Below, piece by piece: positions 32,017 to 33,386 of a stretch of 33,386 bases of DNA (position 1 is the first letter of the stretch; every line of letters starts with the position of its first letter). This stretch comes from Candidatus Cryptobacteroides excrementavium. GTDB lineage: Bacteria > Bacteroidota > Bacteroidia > Bacteroidales > UBA932. Both the position numbers and the translations under genes were made by a program. Under the pieces are notes generated by a model. That model saw only the letters and a list, made by a program, of their open reading frames with translations. It did not search any database and had not been told where the DNA came from. The stretch spans positions 1 to 33,386 of the forward strand of contig JADILX010000124.1 in NCBI GenBank assembly GCA_017695025.1, read 5' to 3'.

Positions 32017-32047
32017 CAAAGATACATATAAATTCCGACTAAACAAA
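32017..32047 (-). promoter_or_regulatory. Promoter of rpsO
   Basis: The minus strand reads TTTG (32047-32044), 19 nt, TATCTTTG (32024-32017), a full consensus. It covers the 5' part of the plus-strand ORF-track entry 31967-33052, supporting a later start for that gene. Confidence 0.75.
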
Positions 32048-32107
32048 CCTTTGTGCGAATTTATTTTGTGCTGTTCCGTCTGCCTGTTTCTCTGCCCTAC
32101 CATACAG

Positions 32108-33052
32108 ATGAAGATGACGGGAGAAAAACGGTTCCAGGACCCTTTGGCCGGCGAGGTGATATTCAGGAAAAGCAGGCGCTGCCGCAGGATAAGCATAAGG
32201 GTGCATCCTGTGCGGGGCATCTGTGTGTCTGTACCCTGGTTTCTCCGGTATGATGACGGGATGCGGTTCTATATGCAGAAAAGGGAATGGGTGTGCATGG
32301 TGGCCGAAAGGCAGAGGGAGAGGCTCAAGGCGGCCGAAGCCGGCGGGCAGGCCATATCCATGCTTTCATCAGGCTCGCGTGTACGTACCCTTCTGTCGGA
32401 GATAGTCTTCTCAAGGATGGCCGGGGCAGCGGGGGAGGCATGCCTGGATACCCCGGAGCCGGGCCGGGCGGATGCCGGTGGTACAGGCATCATTGTCAGG
32501 CCGCTGATTCTGGAAGATGTCAGGCAGACAGGGCGGCTTTATCTCAGCCCGGACAAGCCGCTGTCAAGAAAGACGGTATGCTATCCTGACACTTTGCCGG
32601 AAGAGGGCAGCGCAGCCCTGTCATCGCTGCTGTCGGATGTGCTTGTGAAGATATTGCGTGATGAGGCGAAGTCCCTGCTGCCTGTCAGGCTTTCTTATCT
32701 TGCCGGAAGATACGGTATGAAATACAAGGCGGTGTCCATCAAGCACAACATATCCAACTGGGGCAGTTGTTCCGCTCTCGGAAATATCAATCTCAACCTC
32801 AATCTTGTCCGGCTTCCTGAGCCTGTGTGCGACTATGTTCTCCTGCATGAACTGGCCCATCTCAAGTATCGTGACCACGGTGTGGGGTTTCATGGCTTTC
32901 TTGAAGAGATGTGTGCTGACAATATGCTGCGGCTTTCGTCTCTCGGCGACCCTTATGCCGATGAAGTCATGGCTTCCGTGCGCAAGAGCAGGTCGGCCCG
33001 TCCGTACAGCCATGTCCTTGAGCGTGAGGTGAAGAAATACCGGCTTCTGTAA
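32108..33052 (+). CDS. YgjP-type zinc metallopeptidase (DUF45)
   Basis: A 314-residue protein from the ATG at 32108; ATG at 32114 is equally possible. The track start at 31967 lies inside the divergent rpsO leader and adds 47 residues foreign to the family. The C-terminal half shows the YgjP signature: NWGSCSALGNINLNLNLVRLP, then the zinc motif HELAHLKYRDHG (His247, Glu248, His251 plus a later His). A Gly/Pro-rich linker of about 80 residues separates the N-terminal RKSRRCRRISIRVHPVRGICVSVP segment. Its substrate is unknown. The last 86 bp overlap the antisense 3' end of the MATE gene. Confidence 0.85.
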   Translation: MKMTGEKRFQDPLAGEVIFRKSRRCRRISIRVHPVRGICVSVPWFLRYDDGMRFYMQKREWVCMVAERQRERLKAAEAGGQAISMLSSGSRVRTLLSEIVFSRMAGAAGEACLDTPEPGRADAGGTGIIVRPLILEDVRQTGRLYLSPDKPLSRKTVCYPDTLPEEGSAALSSLLSDVLVKILRDEAKSLLPVRLSYLAGRYGMKYKAVSIKHNISNWGSCSALGNINLNLNLVRLPEPVCDYVLLHELAHLKYRDHGVGFHGFLEEMCADNMLRLSSLGDPYADEVMASVRKSRSARPYSHVLEREVKKYRLL

Positions 33053-33386
33053 GTCTTGCCGTCATGCGCCTGAAACGGATAAAGTAGAAGATGCCTGCTG
33101 TTGTCAGGCCGATCGGGAATCCCATCCATATGCCAGTCACGCCAAGCCCTGCCTTGAAGCCGAGCAGCCAGGCCGCAGGAATGGCGATGACGTAATAACT
33201 GACAAAGGCCATTGCCATTATCGGCTTTACATCCTGGATGCCTCGGAGGGCATTGCAGAAACAGAGTTGCAGCCCGTCGCCGAACTGGTATGAGAACAGT
33301 ACGAAAAGCAGGGAGACGGCTATGGCCGTGACTTCAGGGGAGTCGGTGAACATCCCTATGATGGGGATGCGGAATGCATATATGGC
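32967..33386 (-). CDS. MATE-family efflux transporter, C-terminal part only
   Basis: The frame is open through the right window edge (reading AIYAFRIPIIGMFTDSPEV), so only the last 139 residues are present. The motifs FTDSPEVTAIAVSLLFVLFSYQFGDGLQLCFCNALRGIQDVKPIMAMAFVSYYVIAIPAAWLLGF and LGVTGIWMGFPIGLTTAGIFYFIRFRRM are typical of the last helices of NorM/MdtK-type MATE drug/sodium antiporters. The normal end of the fold is near RFRRMT. The reading frame continues for about 30 polar residues, overlapping the stop region of the convergent metallopeptidase gene by 86 bp. Confidence 0.88.
   Translation of the reverse strand, partial: AIYAFRIPIIGMFTDSPEVTAIAVSLLFVLFSYQFGDGLQLCFCNALRGIQDVKPIMAMAFVSYYVIAIPAAWLLGFKAGLGVTGIWMGFPIGLTTAGIFYFIRFRRMTARLTEAGISSPHAQGHGCTDGPTCSCARKP

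Noticed and set aside
31967-32107. Track start of the YgjP-type gene with a hydrophobic N-terminus (FILCCSVCLFLC)
   Set aside because: The segment lies across the rpsO promoter and leader, and family similarity begins only after the ATG at 32108. An apparent signal peptide there is probably chance.

Overview
The window reads as a chromosomal segment of a Bacteroidales (Bacteroidota) genome of roughly balanced GC. The evidence for this is threefold. Bacteroidota-type promoters (TAnnTTTG at -7, sometimes with TTTG exactly 19 nt upstream) sit before many genes. Most starts have no Shine-Dalgarno (SD) sequence. The protein set is characteristic of the phylum: a Putative_porin-type outer-membrane protein, a carboxypeptidase-regulatory/OMP_b-brl barrel, an AmgK-RapZ fusion, and small bS21. 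No insertion sequence, prophage, CRISPR array, tRNA or rRNA is visible. This is mostly core genome with a few accessory-looking genes.

Layout. 1-2363 (-): 5' part of a porin, cut by the left edge. 2571-4648 (-): NAD salvage operon (nicotinate phosphoribosyltransferase, then nicotinamidase). 4739-7065 (+): amino-sugar kinase fused to a RapZ C-terminal domain, overlapping a MurU-like uridylyltransferase (cell-wall sugar recycling). 7073-8955 (-): a sugar nucleotidyltransferase followed by a CPBP membrane protease. 9060 (+): FtsB/DivIC-like protein. 9420-10760 (-): purB. 10887-12056 (+): solitary AAA/DUF4143 ATPase. 12085-13510 (-): sugar O-acetyltransferase then folP. 13682-13876 (-): rpsU with an exceptional Shine-Dalgarno sequence. 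13942-15827 (-): ATPase and sirtuin pair. 16157-18720 (+): rplU, rpmA, serS, ruvC. 18890-21835 (+): large outer-membrane barrel protein. 21882-25043 (-): DUF362 ferredoxin-like protein, PASTA protein, RluD. 25098-25748 (-): LysE exporter. 25862-27577 (+): lnt. 27668-28297 (+) and 28422-28883 (-): two small outer-membrane barrels sharing a bidirectional terminator. 29106-31946 (-): rpsO then pnp. 32108-33052 (+): YgjP-type metallopeptidase. 32967-33386 (-): C-terminus of a MATE transporter, cut by the right edge.

How the genes connect. Several clusters concern the envelope: MurNAc/GlcNAc salvage with a RapZ-type sensor domain, Lnt lipoprotein maturation, a membrane-anchored PASTA protein, a division protein and four outer-membrane barrels. 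Others concern translation (bS21, bL21, bL27, bS15, SerRS, RluD) and RNA decay (PNPase). NAD salvage (pncB-pncA) and an NAD-consuming sirtuin are both present but about 9 kb apart.

The most interesting signals are these: (1) the rpsU leader carries an 11-nt complement to the 16S anti-SD in a genome that otherwise barely uses SD sequences; (2) the kinase-RapZ fusion is translationally coupled to MurU; (3) a sirtuin without the usual zinc cysteine tetrad is coupled by an ATGA overlap to an ATPase with a degenerate Walker A. I did not find a clear-cut new defence or mobile system. All functional calls are from motif recognition by eye; no database search was run.
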